64,000 bases of DNA from Acinetobacter beijerinckii CIP 110307 (GTDB lineage Bacteria; Pseudomonadota; Gammaproteobacteria; Pseudomonadales; Moraxellaceae), in assembly GCF_000369005.1 (NCBI RefSeq), contig NZ_KB849764.1, positions 1 through 64,000 of the forward strand, given 5' to 3'. Positions 46,698 through 55,983 of the stretch are shown here, piece by piece (positions within the stretch are counted from its first letter, which is position 1; each line of letters begins with the position of its first letter). Position numbers and translations under genes: made by a program. The notes beneath the pieces are model-generated. The model was given only the letters and a program-made list of their open reading frames with translations, had not been told where the DNA came from and did no database searches.

Positions 46698-47909
46698 ATG
46701 CAGCAACAAGTCATCATTGTCGGTGGAGGTATGGTTGGACTCAGCCTTGCTTTAATGTTGGCAAAATCTAATATCGCAGTAAAGTTATTAGAAGCTGTGA
46801 AATATCCAAATTACGATGATGAAAATATTGCTCCTTATCATTCCAGTTTTGATGCGCGTAACACGGCATTGTCACGCCGCAGCGTACAGATCTATCAAAA
46901 ATTAGGTTTGTGGGAAGCACTTCAGCAATATGCTACGCCGATCTTACAAGTGCATATTACCGAGCAAGGCAGTTTTGGTAAGGCGCGTTTAGTCGCAGAA
47001 CAAGAAAAAGTAGAAAGCTTTGGACAAGTGATCGAGAATGCTTGGTTAGGTCGTGTATTGTTAACTCAAGTGCGTCAACAACCTCTCATTGAGTTAATTG
47101 ATGGTGTGCAAGTGACGTCTCTAACCCAAGATTCAGATTACGTGCAAATTGAAGCGATGCGTAACGGTGAATATATTCATTCATTAAAATCCAAGTTAGT
47201 GATTGCAGCCGATGGCCGTGATTCATTCTGCCGTCAAGCGATTGGTGTGGCAGTTGACGAACATGATTACGACCAAGTCGCAATTGTGACCACCGTACAG
47301 ACTTCTAAGCCGCACCAGCATGTTGGTTTTGAACGTTTTAGCGCATTAGGGCCGTTGGCATTGTTACCATTACCGGGTGAATACCGTCGCTCAGTGGTTT
47401 GGCCTGTAAAAAAAGGCACTGAAGCAGAATGGTTGGGTGAAGAAAATGATCAGCACTTCCTTGATGCTTTGCAGGAAACCTATGGCGATCGAGCAGGTAA
47501 GTTTGAAAAAACAGGTAAGCGTTTTAGCTATCCCTTGTCGCAAGTCTTGGCGCATAAACAGGCAGTTGGGCGTGTGGTATTGATGGGCAATGCAGCACAT
47601 ACCATTCACCCCGTGGCAGGACAAGGTTTTAATCTGTGCTTGCGTGATGCGGATGTGTTGGTTCGTTTCTTGTTGGAACAATTGGCGAAGTCCGATGATG
47701 TTGGTGCTCCAGAAAATTTATTGGCTTATGAGCAATCCCGTTTAAAGGATCAGCAACGGGTGATCAAGTTCTGTGATTCGGTAGTGCGTGGCTTTAGCAA
47801 TCAAAATCCAATCCTTAAATTATTAAGAAATACAGGCTTGGTTGCTTTTGACGTGATTCCAGGGATTAAACCTTTGGTTGCGAACTATGCGATGGGGCTA
47901 AAAGCATGA
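46698..47909 (+). CDS. ubiH: 2-octaprenyl-6-methoxyphenyl hydroxylase (UbiH-type FAD monooxygenase)
   Basis: A 403-residue flavoprotein monooxygenase of ubiquinone synthesis. The FAD-binding fingerprint VIIVGGGMVGLSLALMLAKS is at the N-terminus, the DG motif is VIAADGRDSFCR, and the second FAD motif is VVLMGNAAHTIHPVAGQGFNLCLRDA. It is followed by a paralogous monooxygenase with a 4-bp overlap (ATGA). A relic copy of its first codons lies 22 kb upstream, next to pepP, the usual neighbour of ubiH. The split between UbiH, UbiF and UbiI activities cannot be settled from sequence reading alone. Confidence 0.9.
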   Translation: MQQQVIIVGGGMVGLSLALMLAKSNIAVKLLEAVKYPNYDDENIAPYHSSFDARNTALSRRSVQIYQKLGLWEALQQYATPILQVHITEQGSFGKARLVAEQEKVESFGQVIENAWLGRVLLTQVRQQPLIELIDGVQVTSLTQDSDYVQIEAMRNGEYIHSLKSKLVIAADGRDSFCRQAIGVAVDEHDYDQVAIVTTVQTSKPHQHVGFERFSALGPLALLPLPGEYRRSVVWPVKKGTEAEWLGEENDQHFLDALQETYGDRAGKFEKTGKRFSYPLSQVLAHKQAVGRVVLMGNAAHTIHPVAGQGFNLCLRDADVLVRFLLEQLAKSDDVGAPENLLAYEQSRLKDQQRVIKFCDSVVRGFSNQNPILKLLRNTGLVAFDVIPGIKPLVANYAMGLKA

Positions 47910-49138
47910 GTGAGCTGTTAGATGTTGTGATTGTAGGCGGTGGTTTAGTCGGAGGTTTAACTGCTTTGCTATTGGCTCAAGGTGGTGTGCAAGCTACAGT
48001 GCTGGATGCAGCGCCTGTGCTTGATCAAGACAAAACACTGGCGGTGATGAATCCTCGTGTATTGGCACTGAGTCAGGCAACGATTCATTTGCTTAAAACA
48101 GTCGATGTTTGGGATGATTTAGCACGTCAAATGCCATATTCAGGCATGCAAGTCTGGAATAAAAATGGCTATGGTGAAATTAATTTTGGCCATGCCTCTG
48201 AACAGCAACCTCCGCCAGATCAAGCTCTTGGTTCAATGGTCGAGCCAAGCGTTTTGAATGTTGCGATTCAACAGAAAATGTTGCAGCAGCTTAAAGACTA
48301 CCGCACTCAAGTCAAAGTCATACGGATCGAACAAATTCCACAAGGTTGGTCTATTCAATTGGCGGATGGCACAACATTAAAGGCTAAGTTACTTATTGGT
48401 GCTGATGGTGCGAACTCTTTTGTACGTGAGCAAGCTTATATTGATTTAGATGTACTGGATTACAAACAAGCTGCGATCAGTTGTGCAATTAAAACTACTC
48501 AGCCGAATCAATATGTAGCTCGTCAAATTTTTCTACCGACAGGTCCGCTGGCATATTTACCAATGGCGAGTTTGGATTCACAAGAGAATGGTTATTGGCA
48601 GTCGATTGTTTGGACTTTACCTGATGATTATGCTGATGAGTATTCAGCACTGACTGATCAAGATTTTATGCGATTGATCACTCAGGAGAGCCTACAAATG
48701 TTGGGTGAGGTCGTTGATGTTCGCTCTAGAGCACAATTTCCACTTAAAGCGCGTGCAGCGCAGCGCTATATCAAATCAGGCTTGGCATTGATTGGTGATG
48801 CTGCCCACGTCATTCATCCTTTAGCTGGACAAGGTGTGAATATTGGCTGTCTAGACGCTGCGGTACTGTGCGATGTCTTACTACATGATTTAAAGCGTGG
48901 CGCATGGGCAAACGATCAAACTTTATTACGTTATGAACACCTGCGTAAAGGGCAGAATGATGCGATGATGCATAGCATGTCCGCGATTGGTTGGTTGGAA
49001 AGTTCGGAGTTATTTCCATTTGTTTGGGCAAGAAACTTTGGGCTGAAACAGGTTGAACAATTCGATTGGTTTAAAGATCGCTTTATGAACCAAGCCAATG
49101 GATTAGCGGCATTACGATACACAAGATACGCTTGCTAA
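47906..49138 (+). CDS. UbiF/UbiI/VisC-family FAD-dependent hydroxylase
   Basis: A 410-residue paralogue of ubiH with the same layout: VVIVGGGLVGGLTALLLAQGG (FAD fingerprint), LIGADGANSFVREQA (DG motif), and LALIGDAAHVIHPLAGQGVNIGCLDA (second FAD motif). It overlaps ubiH by four bases and is presumably translated with it. Family members hydroxylate other ring positions of the ubiquinone precursor. Whether it is UbiF or UbiI is not decidable here. No terminator is obvious at its end; the following 174 bp is AT-rich and holds the promoter of the SutA-like gene. Confidence 0.88.
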   Translation: MSELLDVVIVGGGLVGGLTALLLAQGGVQATVLDAAPVLDQDKTLAVMNPRVLALSQATIHLLKTVDVWDDLARQMPYSGMQVWNKNGYGEINFGHASEQQPPPDQALGSMVEPSVLNVAIQQKMLQQLKDYRTQVKVIRIEQIPQGWSIQLADGTTLKAKLLIGADGANSFVREQAYIDLDVLDYKQAAISCAIKTTQPNQYVARQIFLPTGPLAYLPMASLDSQENGYWQSIVWTLPDDYADEYSALTDQDFMRLITQESLQMLGEVVDVRSRAQFPLKARAAQRYIKSGLALIGDAAHVIHPLAGQGVNIGCLDAAVLCDVLLHDLKRGAWANDQTLLRYEHLRKGQNDAMMHSMSAIGWLESSELFPFVWARNFGLKQVEQFDWFKDRFMNQANGLAALRYTRYAC

Positions 49139-49312
49139 AAAAGAGTAGATATTTTTTAAACAATCATTTATAAATCAGAGTGAATTTGGTTATAAAATAC
49201 ACAATTTTGCAAATATTTTGCTTTGATAAATGTGAAGAGCTTGCTAAATTTCACCAAGTTCTGATGACCAAATAACGATGATGAGAGTTTTAGTCATTGT
49301 GGGGAGAGTAAT

Positions 49313-49561
49313 ATGACGGAAATGAATGATTACGACGAAAACACAGAAGATTCTGCTGTAGACGATGAAGAGGCGAAAGCCGCAGAAAGTGGCGCTGATA
49401 GTGAAGAATCAAGTGCCAATGATGCTGATCTTGCTGAAGCAGAAACATTGACTGTTACTGCTAAGCTAAAACAACGCCAAGCTTTAGAAGATGAAGTAGC
49501 TGCATTTCTTGCACGTGGTGGACGTATTACAGAAGTTCCACCAGATGAACATCAAGATTAA
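49313..49561 (+). CDS. SutA-like small acidic protein
   Basis: An 82-residue protein. The first 45 residues are very acidic and probably disordered (DYDENTEDSAVDDEEAKAAES), and the rest contains KLKQRQALEDEVAAFLARGGRITEVPPDE. The segment LEDEVAAFLARGGRITEV resembles the conserved part of Pseudomonas SutA (ending similarly in FLARGGKVQEV), a small RNA polymerase-binding protein that tunes transcription in slow growth. The assignment rests on this short motif and the acidic N-terminus. It has its own terminator and follows the ubiH pair. Confidence 0.72.
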   Translation: MTEMNDYDENTEDSAVDDEEAKAAESGADSEESSANDADLAEAETLTVTAKLKQRQALEDEVAAFLARGGRITEVPPDEHQD

Positions 49562-49576
49562 GTCAGTTATGGCATA

Positions 49577-49605
49577 GAAAAAGCATCACGATCGTGGTGC
49601 TTTTT
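49577..49605. terminator. Bidirectional terminator between the SutA-like gene and argO
   Basis: A 13-bp stem with one G-T pair (AAAAAGCATCACG / CGTGGTGCTTTTT) and an AT loop, with A and T runs on both sides, serving the two convergent genes. Confidence 0.85.
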
Positions 49606-49625
49606 CTGTTGCTCAAAGACTTAGA

Positions 49626-50228
49626 TTAGAGAAGCAACGATGTAGCAATACTCCACATGATACAACCAATAATAAAGTCTAATATTTTCCATGCTTTTGG
49701 GTTAGTGAATAGTGGTTTTAAGAATTTAGATCCATAACCTAAACTAAAAAAGAACATCCATGAGGCAACGATACTGCCTAAAGCAAAACTCATTTTATCC
49801 TCAAATTGAGTAGCTAATGAGCCAATAAGTACAATCGTATCTAAGTAAACGTGAGGATTTAACCATGTAAATGCCAGCCCAGTTAAAAGTACTTGGGTTA
49901 ATGTTTGATGGTGACCTTGGTTGAGTTGCATACTATGAGTCGTTTTAAATGAAGCATAGAATGATCTAGCACCATAAACAAACAAGAAAATTGCACCAAA
50001 ATAATGAGTAAGTTTCATTAGAATTGGAGATGCGGTCATGATTTCAGCAAAACCCAATACACCTAATCCAATTAAAATAGAGTCAGAAAGGGCGCATATA
50101 AAACATAGCCAAAATACATATTGCTGTTTGAGCCCTTGTTTTAGGACTAAGGCATTTTGAGCACCAATAGCGACAATCAGACCACTGCCTATACCAAAAC
50201 CTTTGATAAAAATGCCAAGAGAGATCAT
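49626..50228 (-). CDS. argO: LysE/ArgO-type amino acid exporter
   Basis: A 200-residue protein with six hydrophobic helices of the LysE family: GFGIGSGLIVAIGAQNALVLKQGL at the N-terminus, ICALSDSILIGLGVLGFAEI, and FTWLNPHVYLDTIVLIGSLA. It exports basic amino acids such as arginine and lysine. It is divergent from an ArgP-type LysR regulator with about 100 bp between the starts, the classic argO-argP arrangement. Regulation by intracellular arginine or lysine is therefore likely. Confidence 0.88.
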   Translation of the reverse strand: MISLGIFIKGFGIGSGLIVAIGAQNALVLKQGLKQQYVFWLCFICALSDSILIGLGVLGFAEIMTASPILMKLTHYFGAIFLFVYGARSFYASFKTTHSMQLNQGHHQTLTQVLLTGLAFTWLNPHVYLDTIVLIGSLATQFEDKMSFALGSIVASWMFFFSLGYGSKFLKPLFTNPKAWKILDFIIGCIMWSIATSLLL

Positions 50229-50331
50229 AAAAAAAGAAGAGAAAATAAGATGAGAGAATTATCTGACTTTTAAGCTTAAAATAAGTAAAATTAAGAATAT
50301 TTAGGTTTGACTAAAAATAATTAAGGTTAAT

Positions 50332-51222
50332 ATGCTCGATAGTAAGCAATGTGAAGCTTTTCTTGCGGTGGCTGAATTGGGAAGTTTTGATGCTGCTGGT
50401 GAATTTTTATTTATTACACCTTCGGCTGTGTCATTACGAGTACAGGCCTTAGAAAAATATCTTGGACAAGTTCTAATCCTTCGTGGTCGTCCATCTACGC
50501 TTACATATGCAGGAGTAACCTTACTCGATCATTTGCGGCATACCCGATTAATGGAGCAAAATTTATTACAAGGTTTAATGGGTAAAACTTCTGATTCTAA
50601 ATTTTATAAAATTGCCTTGGCCTCAAATGCTGATTCATTGGCAACATGGCTTTTACCTTCAATTCAATCAACACTCATTAAAGAAAAGATCGTATTGGAA
50701 TTGAAAATTGATGATCAATCTCACACACATTCTTTGTTAGAAACAGGTCAAGTCAATGCGTGTATTTCTGCTGAGGCTGAAGTGATGTCTGGCTGTTTAG
50801 CACAGCCACTTGGCAAAATGCGCTATAAAATGTTGGCTTCGACGGATTTTGTTAAATATTGGTTTAGACAAGGGGTTAATAGGGAGCGTTTGAGATCTGC
50901 GCCTGCAGTTATTTTTAATCATAAAGATCTGATGCATTCAGACATATTATTAAAGTATTTTGGATTATCGATGCAAAGTTATCCCTTTCATTTTATTCCA
51001 TCGACAGATGCATTTGTTAAAGCAATCCAATTAGGTTTGGGCTACGGAATGGCACCAGAGATTCAAGTTCAATCCTTACTCGATAATGGTTTACTTGTGG
51101 AACTAATGCCTGAAGCTGAACTTGATATTCCTCTGTATTGGCATCATTGGAAACGACAGTCGCAACAATTAGAAATATTGACTGAAACGATTATCCAAGC
51201 AGCTCAGAAAATACTGAGATAG
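50332..51222 (+). CDS. argP: LysR-family regulator ArgP (LysG-like)
   Basis: A 296-residue LysR regulator. The N-terminal helix-turn-helix (QCEAFLAVAELGSFDAAGEFLFITPSAVSLRVQALEKYLG) is followed by the effector-binding domain, with HWKRQSQQLEILTE near the C-terminus, as in ArgP/LysG proteins. ArgP activates the divergent exporter gene when arginine or related amino acids are abundant. The intergenic space of 103 bp should hold both promoters and the operator. Assignment as ArgP depends on sequence resemblance and the divergent exporter. Confidence 0.86.
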   Translation: MLDSKQCEAFLAVAELGSFDAAGEFLFITPSAVSLRVQALEKYLGQVLILRGRPSTLTYAGVTLLDHLRHTRLMEQNLLQGLMGKTSDSKFYKIALASNADSLATWLLPSIQSTLIKEKIVLELKIDDQSHTHSLLETGQVNACISAEAEVMSGCLAQPLGKMRYKMLASTDFVKYWFRQGVNRERLRSAPAVIFNHKDLMHSDILLKYFGLSMQSYPFHFIPSTDAFVKAIQLGLGYGMAPEIQVQSLLDNGLLVELMPEAELDIPLYWHHWKRQSQQLEILTETIIQAAQKILR

Positions 51223-51345
51223 ATGTGTTTTTTTAATTGTGATGAATGTTGTCTAAAGCTAAGTAAATGATAGGTTGCAACTATTCACGTTGTTAATTAT
51301 TTGCAAGGCAATATATCCAAAATTAATTGCCTTGCATCTTGCTCG

Positions 51346-52185
51346 TTATTCGGCTTGGGTTAATTCCAAAGCGCGTTGATATGCGATTTTTTTCTTAATA
51401 CCAGTTAAATCTGCTGCTAATTGAGACGCGGCTTTGACCGACAAATCTTGTAGTAAACGTTTCAATAAATGATCTAATTTTTCTTGTTCCAAGTCTTTTT
51501 CAGCTGTCGCACCACCGACAATAACCACAATTTCACCTTTTTGTTGATTATGATCATTTTCAATAAAAGTAACTAAATCTTTTAAAGTCATTTTTTTGAT
51601 CGTTTCAAAAGTCTTGGTAATTTCACGTGCAAAACCAACAGGGCGATCTTCACCAAACACTTCAGCCATATTTTTAATACTTTCTAAAATACGGTGTGGT
51701 GCTTCATAAAAAATTAACGTTTGAGTTTCATCTTTTAATTTTTCAAGTTGGCTAATGCGTTGTGATGATTTAGATGGTAAAAAACCTTCAAAACTAAAGC
51801 GATCACTCGGTAGTCCAACGGCACTCAATGCTGCGATTGCGGCACATGCACCGGGTAAAGGTATGACACGAATTCCTTGTTCTTGTGCAGCGCGAACCAG
51901 TTTAAAACCTGGGTCGCTAATGAGAGGCGTACCAGCATCACTGATTAAAGCAATACTTTCACCTTTTAACATTCTTTGTATAAGTTGATCAATTTTGTTA
52001 CTTTCATTGTGATCATGACACGCTGTAAGCGGAGTTGAGATATTATAGTGTTTGAATAATTGAGCAGATTGACGAGTATCTTCTGCTGCAACCACCGATA
52101 CAGACTTTAAAATATCAATTGCACGAAAGGTCATGTCATCTAAGTGCCCAATCGGGGTTGCTACAACAAATAATTGAGCACTCAT
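51346..52185 (-). CDS. rsmI: 16S rRNA 2'-O-methyltransferase RsmI
   Basis: A 279-residue tetrapyrrole-methylase-fold enzyme that 2'-O-methylates C1402 of 16S rRNA. It begins LFVVATPIGHLDDMTFRAI and contains VAAEDTRQSAQLF, LISDAGTPLISDPGFKLV, and LIFYEAPHRI, the family signatures. ATG 52185 is preceded by GGGAG at nine bases; an in-frame ATG at 52203 would place the start inside the ribosome binding site region. The start is only 16 bp from the divergent lpoA-like start, so each promoter must lie within the other gene. The pair rsmI/lpoA-yraN-dolP matches E. coli yraL-yraM-yraN-yraP. Confidence 0.94.
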   Translation of the reverse strand: MSAQLFVVATPIGHLDDMTFRAIDILKSVSVVAAEDTRQSAQLFKHYNISTPLTACHDHNESNKIDQLIQRMLKGESIALISDAGTPLISDPGFKLVRAAQEQGIRVIPLPGACAAIAALSAVGLPSDRFSFEGFLPSKSSQRISQLEKLKDETQTLIFYEAPHRILESIKNMAEVFGEDRPVGFAREITKTFETIKKMTLKDLVTFIENDHNQQKGEIVVIVGGATAEKDLEQEKLDHLLKRLLQDLSVKAASQLAADLTGIKKKIAYQRALELTQAE

Positions 52186-52201
52186 AAAAGGTAACTCCCT
52201 C

Positions 52202-53131
52202 ATGTATAAAAAAATTTGGCTGCTTTTTAGTTTGGCAGCAATAATGAGTCCAGCTTATGCGGACGTATTGGTGATTCTACCTGAATCTGGTGCAATGGCG
52301 CGAGCAGGTCAGAGTATCAAACGCGGTTTCTTGAGTGCTTATACAGCATCTGGTAGTAAAGAAAAAATCATTTTTGTAGATTCGGCAAAAAATAGCATAG
52401 ATACAATTTTTAAAAAGAAATTGAATAGTAAGACGAAATTAATTGTCGGACCTTTGGTGAGGTCAGAAATAGAAGCCGTTATGCAGTTAAATCCTGTGAT
52501 TCCTGTTCTTGCATTAAATGATTTAAATCAGCAATCGAATAATGTTTGGCAATTTAGTCTCTCAAAGCAACAGGATGCGGTGGCGTTAAATCAATTACTG
52601 AAGAAAGATAAAATAAAAAAATTAATGGTTTTTCGTGAGTCAGGAGTCGAATCAGCTACCGAACTGTTGCTCATGTCAGTAGCTAGTGAATTTGGTTCTG
52701 GACTTCATTTTGTCAATGAACTACCTAAAAAAATATCCAAAAAAGAGGGGTTGTTACTACTCGGAAGCCATCAATGGTTAGAACAATTAGGATCATTACC
52801 TGAAAAGAATATTTATGCTACCCCGATCAGTATTGAACAAGGGAAAACTATTCCGCTTGGATTAAGTTTTTGTGATACGCCTGCATTATATAACGGGCAG
52901 TGGAATGACGTAATTAAAGCTTATAAAGAACAACCAGAGAATATGGCATTTCAACGACTCCTCGCATTTGGTGGTGACGCATGGACAATCAGTCAACAAT
53001 TTTTAAATACTTCACAACCTGAGTTTTCATTTGAAGGACGAACGGGGGCAATCTATGTCAATCATGGCAAAATTGATCGGCAACCGTATTGTTATCAACA
53101 ACAAAAACATGGCATCCAACTTTTAAAATGA
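52202..53131 (+). CDS. Short LpoA-like penicillin-binding protein activator
   Basis: A 309-residue exported protein (signal peptide [20 protein letters not shown], cleavage near AYA-D) with a periplasmic-binding-protein fold resembling the C-terminal half of Lpo[27 protein letters not shown] and [21 protein letters not shown]. coli LpoA is about twice as long, with an N-terminal TPR domain and a lipid anchor. Here both the TPR domain and the lipobox cysteine are missing, so it should be free in the periplasm. LpoA activates PBP1A; whether this short form does is inference. The order rsmI-lpoA-yraN-dolP supports the identity. yraN follows after 13 bp. Confidence 0.8.
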   Translation: MYKKIWLLFSLAAIMSPAYADVLVILPESGAMARAGQSIKRGFLSAYTASGSKEKIIFVDSAKNSIDTIFKKKLNSKTKLIVGPLVRSEIEAVMQLNPVIPVLALNDLNQQSNNVWQFSLSKQQDAVALNQLLKKDKIKKLMVFRESGVESATELLLMSVASEFGSGLHFVNELPKKISKKEGLLLLGSHQWLEQLGSLPEKNIYATPISIEQGKTIPLGLSFCDTPALYNGQWNDVIKAYKEQPENMAFQRLLAFGGDAWTISQQFLNTSQPEFSFEGRTGAIYVNHGKIDRQPYCYQQQKHGIQLLK

Positions 53132-53144
53132 GAATCTAGCCAAG

Positions 53145-53549
53145 ATGGAGCTTCACAGACAAAAGCTAGGTGAGTGGGCTGAGCTCACAGCTTTAGTTTT
53201 TTTACAAACACAACAATATCATTATGTAAGTAAAAACTATCATTCGAGGTATGGTGAAATAGATTTAATCGTAGCAAAAGGAAAGGAGTTGATCTTTGTT
53301 GAAGTAAAAGCAAGAACTGCGGGAAGTTACGCGGAATCTTGTGAGGTCATATCTCAGGCTCAACAACGTAAAATCATTAAAACTGCTCAATTATTTTTAC
53401 AAAAAAATCCACAATATGGTGATTTTGATTGTCGTTTTGATGTGATTTGTTTTGATTTTCCACAGAAAATTGCAAAAACAGTACAACCAGATTTTTCAAA
53501 ATTGCAGTATGATCAGCAATGGATAGAGCATGCGTTTACTTTAGACTGA
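53145..53549 (+). CDS. UPF0102 family protein YraN
   Basis: A 134-residue protein with the UPF0102 pattern: [50 protein letters not shown]. The residues E, D and ExK (GEIDLI...FVEVK) are those of the PD-(D/E)xK nuclease fold, with an intact putative active site. The biological role is not established. It lies between the lpoA-like gene and the BON-domain lipoprotein gene, as in E. coli. Confidence 0.92.
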   Translation: MELHRQKLGEWAELTALVFLQTQQYHYVSKNYHSRYGEIDLIVAKGKELIFVEVKARTAGSYAESCEVISQAQQRKIIKTAQLFLQKNPQYGDFDCRFDVICFDFPQKIAKTVQPDFSKLQYDQQWIEHAFTLD

Positions 53550-53618
53550 ATGATAGTTTGAGCTTTTTTAGATAAATGCCGAAGATTTAACAAGTTTGTA
53601 GATAGGGAGTCTTGCCAA

Positions 53619-54329
53619 GTGTTAAAACGTTTAACGATTACGTTAATTTGCGCTGCAAGTTTATCGGGATGTGCGAGTTTTATTTCTGGTGGTACAGGTA
53701 GTTCGCCTGTAGGTAAAGAGAGCGGTGAGCGTAGTTTAGGGCAGGTTTTTATTGATTCTTCAATTAAAAGAACTGCGAACATTAATTTGTATAAATTAGA
53801 TCATCGTTTCAAACAATCACGCATCAATATTGAAAGTTTTCATAGTAATGTTTTATTAACTGGGCAAGTACCTGATCCGTATTTAAAGCAACTGGCAGAA
53901 GATAATTTACGCGCTATGACTGACGTTAAAGCAGTGCATAATTATATCACTGTCGGGGATAAAGTTGGTTATAACACAATTATGCAAGATTCAACTGTAA
54001 CTGCTAATACACGTGGTTTGCTCATGCGTGCGCCTGTAGTTTCAGATAGTAAAGTTCTTGTGCATACTGAAAATGGTGTGCTTTATGTGATGGGGCGTCT
54101 AAATAGTGCTGAACAGAGAGATTTAGATGATGTCTTACAAAAAGTGGGTAATGTGAGTAAAATTGTCACTCTGATTGATAATATTGACCAGCCTTCAGGA
54201 ACAATAGCAAGTTCAACTGCTGCAACGCCAATGGTGGGAACGGCAACGGCGCAACCTTTAGTTGAAACGCCTGTGGCAATTGATCCTGATCAGGTTGAAC
54301 CTGCGACCATAACACCGACTACACCTTAA
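53619..54329 (+). CDS. BON-domain lipoprotein DolP-like (YraP)
   Basis: A 236-residue lipoprotein. The lipobox LSGC (Cys at residue 18) is followed by two BON domains (about residues 50-120 and 125-195; VLLTGQVPDPYLKQLAEDNLRAMTDVKAVHNYI and VLYVMGRLNSAEQRDLDDVLQKVGNV). A Thr/Pro/Ala-rich tail of about 40 residues is additional to E. coli DolP. DolP is an outer-membrane lipoprotein needed for envelope integrity and normal BAM function. GTG 53619 is the start. The hydrolase gene follows three bases after the stop. Confidence 0.88.
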   Translation: MLKRLTITLICAASLSGCASFISGGTGSSPVGKESGERSLGQVFIDSSIKRTANINLYKLDHRFKQSRINIESFHSNVLLTGQVPDPYLKQLAEDNLRAMTDVKAVHNYITVGDKVGYNTIMQDSTVTANTRGLLMRAPVVSDSKVLVHTENGVLYVMGRLNSAEQRDLDDVLQKVGNVSKIVTLIDNIDQPSGTIASSTAATPMVGTATAQPLVETPVAIDPDQVEPATITPTTP

Positions 54330-54332
54330 TTT

Positions 54333-55205
54333 ATGAAGCAACTTATTCAACAAGTACAACAAAATGTTATACGGGCGAAAAACTTTTATCAGGATTTTCG
54401 CCTTTATGATTTAGCAAGTTATTCGATGAACTATCTCACACCAAAAGATACGTTTGAGAAAGACGAGCATCTTGCTTATGGCTTAAAAGCTAGACAACGT
54501 TTGGACTTATACCGAACAAAAAATCCGAAAAAGCAAAGACCATTAATTGTTTTTGTTCATGGCGGTTCTTGGCAACACGGCAATAAACGAGATTATATAT
54601 TTTTGGGGGAAACATTCGCTCGAGAAGGATATGATGTTGCAGTAATCAATTACCATCTTGCGCCAGAACACATATTTCCCGCATTTATTGATGATATTGC
54701 TCAGGCGATTCATTATTTAACTCAAAATCAAAGCAAGCTCAATATTTCAACTGAGAATATAATCCTGATGGGGCATTCTGCGGGTGCATTTAATGTGATG
54801 TCTGTGGTTTATTCACCACAATCGCAAGGATTCAAATATAAAGATAAAATTAAGGCAATTATTGGTTTAGCAGGTCCTTATCACTTTGATTATAAAGGTG
54901 ATCCACTGGCTGAGCATGCGTTTGATTTGAAAGTTTCATATCAAGATGTAATGCCTTATTATTTTATTAATTCTAATCAGATCAAACACTATTTGCTCAT
55001 GGCTGAAAACGACCAATTGGTCGGTAGTCACAATAGCTTTGACCTTGACCGTGCATTAAGGGAAAAGGGCAACCATAGTCATATTGCAGTTATTCCCAAA
55101 ACTGGACATTTAACGATTATTGCGACTTTAGCAAGTTTTGCCAGTCACTACTTCAAAACCAAACGAACGATTATGCATTTCTTAGATGAAGCATTAGAAG
55201 GTTAA
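54333..55205 (+). CDS. Alpha/beta hydrolase (esterase-like)
   Basis: A 290-residue protein with the esterase fold: FVHGGSWQHGNK oxyanion-hole region, LMGHSAGAFNVM nucleophile elbow (Ser in GHSAG), and a late VIPKTGHLTI histidine. It resembles BD-FAE or carboxylesterase-type enzymes that act on small acyl esters. No signal peptide is apparent. It starts three bases after dolP, so it is cotranscribed, but the relation to the envelope genes is not evident. A palindromic terminator separates it from the convergent nudC. Confidence 0.86.
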   Translation: MKQLIQQVQQNVIRAKNFYQDFRLYDLASYSMNYLTPKDTFEKDEHLAYGLKARQRLDLYRTKNPKKQRPLIVFVHGGSWQHGNKRDYIFLGETFAREGYDVAVINYHLAPEHIFPAFIDDIAQAIHYLTQNQSKLNISTENIILMGHSAGAFNVMSVVYSPQSQGFKYKDKIKAIIGLAGPYHFDYKGDPLAEHAFDLKVSYQDVMPYYFINSNQIKHYLLMAENDQLVGSHNSFDLDRALREKGNHSHIAVIPKTGHLTIIATLASFASHYFKTKRTIMHFLDEALEG

Positions 55206-55212
55206 ATAAATG

Positions 55213-55238
55213 AAAAGGCATCTTTTAAGATGCCTTTT
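55213..55238. terminator. Convergent terminator between the hydrolase gene and nudC
   Basis: A 12-bp stem (AAAAGGCATCTT / AAGATGCCTTTT) with a TT loop. It includes the nudC stop codon and last codons, and serves both directions. Confidence 0.85.
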
Positions 55239-55983
55239 CATTACTCTCAATGATTTCATTAATCATGGCGTGAGCGATACTCCCTTTGAATGGAATCTCT
55301 GGTAGTTGGTCAAATTTAAAAAATTGAGCATCACTGATTTCTTCAATCTGTAGTTCAATCTCACCAGAATCGTATTCTGCATGAAACGCGATCATTAAAT
55401 TACTTGGAAATGGCCACGGTTGGCTTGACATGTAGCGAATATTTTTTAGTTTTAGCCCAACTTCTTCAAGTGTTTCACGTTGTACAGCTTCCTCAAGAGT
55501 TTCACCAACCTCAACAAATCCTGCAATCAGTCCGTACATATTGCCATAATGCTTGTGTGCTGATTTTGCTAACAGCACCTCATCCTTACCTTTGGTGATA
55601 ATGGTAATCACGCAGGGCTGTACGCGGGGATATTGATGATACCCGCAGGCAGGGCAAACCATTGCATATTCTTTGGGATGAATTTCGGTGTGATGTCCGC
55701 AATGACTGCAAAACTTATGGTTACGTCGCCACTCAAGAAGTTGAACGGCACGACTCGCTTGAAGAAACGCTGTCGTAGGCCATGACTGAATCAGTTCCCG
55801 AATTGGTACAAGTTGATAGCCTTCAGGAATGATTTCATCATCGAGGAGATCACGAGCAATGACTTGATCATTGTGATGTATGGGTAAATCACTTGCTAAC
55901 TTTTCAACTTTTGGTAGTTCTAAATTTTGATCGACTAACAGTTTTTGATGTTGAAAAATATAAGCAAGTGATAGTTGAGTCAT
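55225..55983 (-). CDS. nudC: NAD-capped RNA/NADH pyrophosphatase NudC
   Basis: A 252-residue Nudix hydrolase. The zinc ribbon (FCSHCGHHTEIHPKEYAMVCPACGYHQYPR) is followed by the Nudix box GFVEVGETLEEAVQRETLEEVG and the NADH-specific SQPWPFPSNLM motif. NudC removes NAD caps from RNA and cleaves NADH. Its ATG overlaps the stop of the upstream FimL-like gene by one base (TAATG), so it is translated with it. A bidirectional terminator overlaps its end. Confidence 0.95.
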   Translation of the reverse strand: MTQLSLAYIFQHQKLLVDQNLELPKVEKLASDLPIHHNDQVIARDLLDDEIIPEGYQLVPIRELIQSWPTTAFLQASRAVQLLEWRRNHKFCSHCGHHTEIHPKEYAMVCPACGYHQYPRVQPCVITIITKGKDEVLLAKSAHKHYGNMYGLIAGFVEVGETLEEAVQRETLEEVGLKLKNIRYMSSQPWPFPSNLMIAFHAEYDSGEIELQIEEISDAQFFKFDQLPEIPFKGSIAHAMINEIIESNEKAS

